Shown here: piece after piece, positions 7,955-8,599 of the stretch | How the letters are laid out: every line of letters begins with the position of its first letter | How positions within the stretch are numbered: the first letter of the stretch is position 1 | Assembly: GCA_903879975.1 (NCBI GenBank) | Contig: CAIRNL010000548.1 | Coordinates: 1-8,599 of the forward strand | Length of the DNA: 8,599 nucleotides | Direction of reading: 5' to 3' | Source of the DNA: an uncultured Chloroflexota bacterium | Lineage (GTDB): Bacteria > Chloroflexota > Anaerolineae > Caldilineales > Caldilineaceae | Translations under genes and position numbers: made by a program | Notes under the pieces: generated by a model | The model's database searches: none | Told to the model about the DNA's origin: nothing | Seen by the model: only the letters and a program-made list of their open reading frames with translations

Positions 7955-8599
7955 TCATCCGTCCTTTGCCCGTGCATCTTTGAGGCATGCCAGCATTGCG
8001 TCGAGTGGCAGCGTGTTGACGACATCGGCCGCAGTCACCCAGGCGCGCCGCGCCGTGCCAATGCCGAACTCGGCGATGCCCATGCCGTACACGTCATGGG
8101 CATCGCAGTTGATAGCAATTTTACAGCCCAGTTCGATCGCGCGCCGTGCATAGACATCGTTGACGTCGAGCCGCGCCGGATGGGCATTGATCTCCACCAC
8201 CGTACCGGTCGCGCGGCAAGCCTGCAGGACGCGCTCCATGTCGATCTCTGTCGGTGGCCGCGAGCCGATCAGCCGGCCCGTCGGGTGGCCCAGAATGTCC
8301 ACGTGCGGGTTATAGACCGCTTTGAGGCAGCGTGCCGTGATGGCCTCCCGATCCTGGCGCTGTGCGCTGTGAATACTAGCGACAACCACATCCAACCCGG
8401 CCATGACCTCGTTGCTGAGGCCCAGCGTGCCATCGGCCAGAATTTCGACCTCACTTCCTTGCAGCAGGCGGAAGTCGATGCCCCGGCCGGCGCATTGGGC
8501 GTTGTAAGCGTCGATCTCCACGCGCTGGCGGCGCAACTTCTCGTCGTCCACCCCCTGCACAATGCCCAGCCCCACACTGTGGTCGCTCACCAGCCAGTA
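7955..8599 (-). CDS. polX: DNA polymerase X, C-terminal PHP domain; 5' part beyond window edge
   Basis: The last 214 residues of an open frame that enters from the right edge (first visible codons YWLVSDHS) form a PHP metal-dependent phosphoesterase domain. Metal-site motifs in order are SDHS, GSEVEIL, ASIHS, DILGHPTGR, VVEINAHP and NCDAHD. The run GHPTGRLIG plus the tail GTARRAWVTAADVVNTLPLD is, from memory, characteristic of bacterial PolX, a gap-filling repair polymerase whose PHP domain supplies 3'-5' exonuclease and AP-processing activity. The polymerase half and the first PHP histidines would lie outside the window, so a stand-alone PHP phosphatase cannot be fully excluded. A GTG at 8590 exists but lies within the conserved SDHS region and is not a credible start. 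The stop codon is one base from the lipoprotein start, indicating one operon. Confidence 0.85.
   Translation of the reverse strand, partial: YWLVSDHSVGLGIVQGVDDEKLRRQRVEIDAYNAQCAGRGIDFRLLQGSEVEILADGTLGLSNEVMAGLDVVVASIHSAQRQDREAITARCLKAVYNPHVDILGHPTGRLIGSRPPTEIDMERVLQACRATGTVVEINAHPARLDVNDVYARRAIELGCKIAINCDAHDVYGMGIAEFGIGTARRAWVTAADVVNTLPLDAMLACLKDARAKDG
7962..7967 (-). promoter_or_regulatory. Ribosome binding site of the SH3b lipoprotein, inside polX
   Basis: The minus strand reads AAAGGA, with 8 nt to the ATG at 7953-7951. It lies within the last codons of polX, consistent with coupled translation. Confidence 0.6.

Noticed and set aside
7955..8590. Stand-alone PHP protein starting at GTG 8590
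   Set aside because: The frame continues to the window edge and the GTG falls within the conserved SDHS motif region, so the gene starts beyond the window.

Overview
The window reads as ordinary chromosomal DNA from a GC-rich bacterium (about 60% GC by eye). There is no mobile element, phage, CRISPR or RNA gene that I can support. Gene content and protein style (an AlkK-type acyl-CoA synthetase close to the Thermus one, a deep-branching acetylpolyamine-deacetylase homologue, PolX, Tex, APH-fold kinases of a type common in Actinobacteria and Chloroflexota) suggest a Chloroflexota-like or related environmental lineage. That assignment is inference from recalled family resemblance, not from a marker gene.

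Layout. (1) Bases 1-1621, minus strand: a long-chain acyl-CoA synthetase that runs off the left edge with only its last few residues missing. (2) 1622-1949: a divergent promoter region with a perfect TTGACA -35 for the minus-strand gene, a TACAAT -10 for the plus-strand gene and two inverted repeats. (3) 1950-2990, plus: a complete histone-deacetylase-fold amidohydrolase, most like acetylpolyamine amidohydrolase. (4) 3271-4068 and about 4161-5081, plus: two successive, clearly different APH/choline-kinase-fold phosphotransferases, probably one transcript from a promoter near 3185-3215. A hairpin follows at 5098-5121. (5) 5259-7460, plus: the transcription/RNA-binding factor Tex, with its own TATAAT -10 and a strong ribosome binding site. 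(6) Minus strand, converging on tex with only 25 bp between stop codons: a small SH3b lipoprotein (7486-7953) and, directly upstream of it, the C-terminal PHP phosphoesterase domain of DNA polymerase X (7955 to beyond 8599). The stop of PolX and the start of the lipoprotein are one base apart.

How the genes relate. There is no obvious single pathway. The acyl-CoA synthetase serves fatty-acid activation; the amidohydrolase and the two kinases act on small amine- or hydroxyl-bearing molecules whose identity cannot be read from sequence; Tex and PolX are housekeeping nucleic-acid proteins. I did not find a new biological system. The most worthwhile points are the deacetylase plus two-kinase neighbourhood, the structured divergent promoter, a purine-rich insertion inside Tex, and the tight PolX-lipoprotein coupling.
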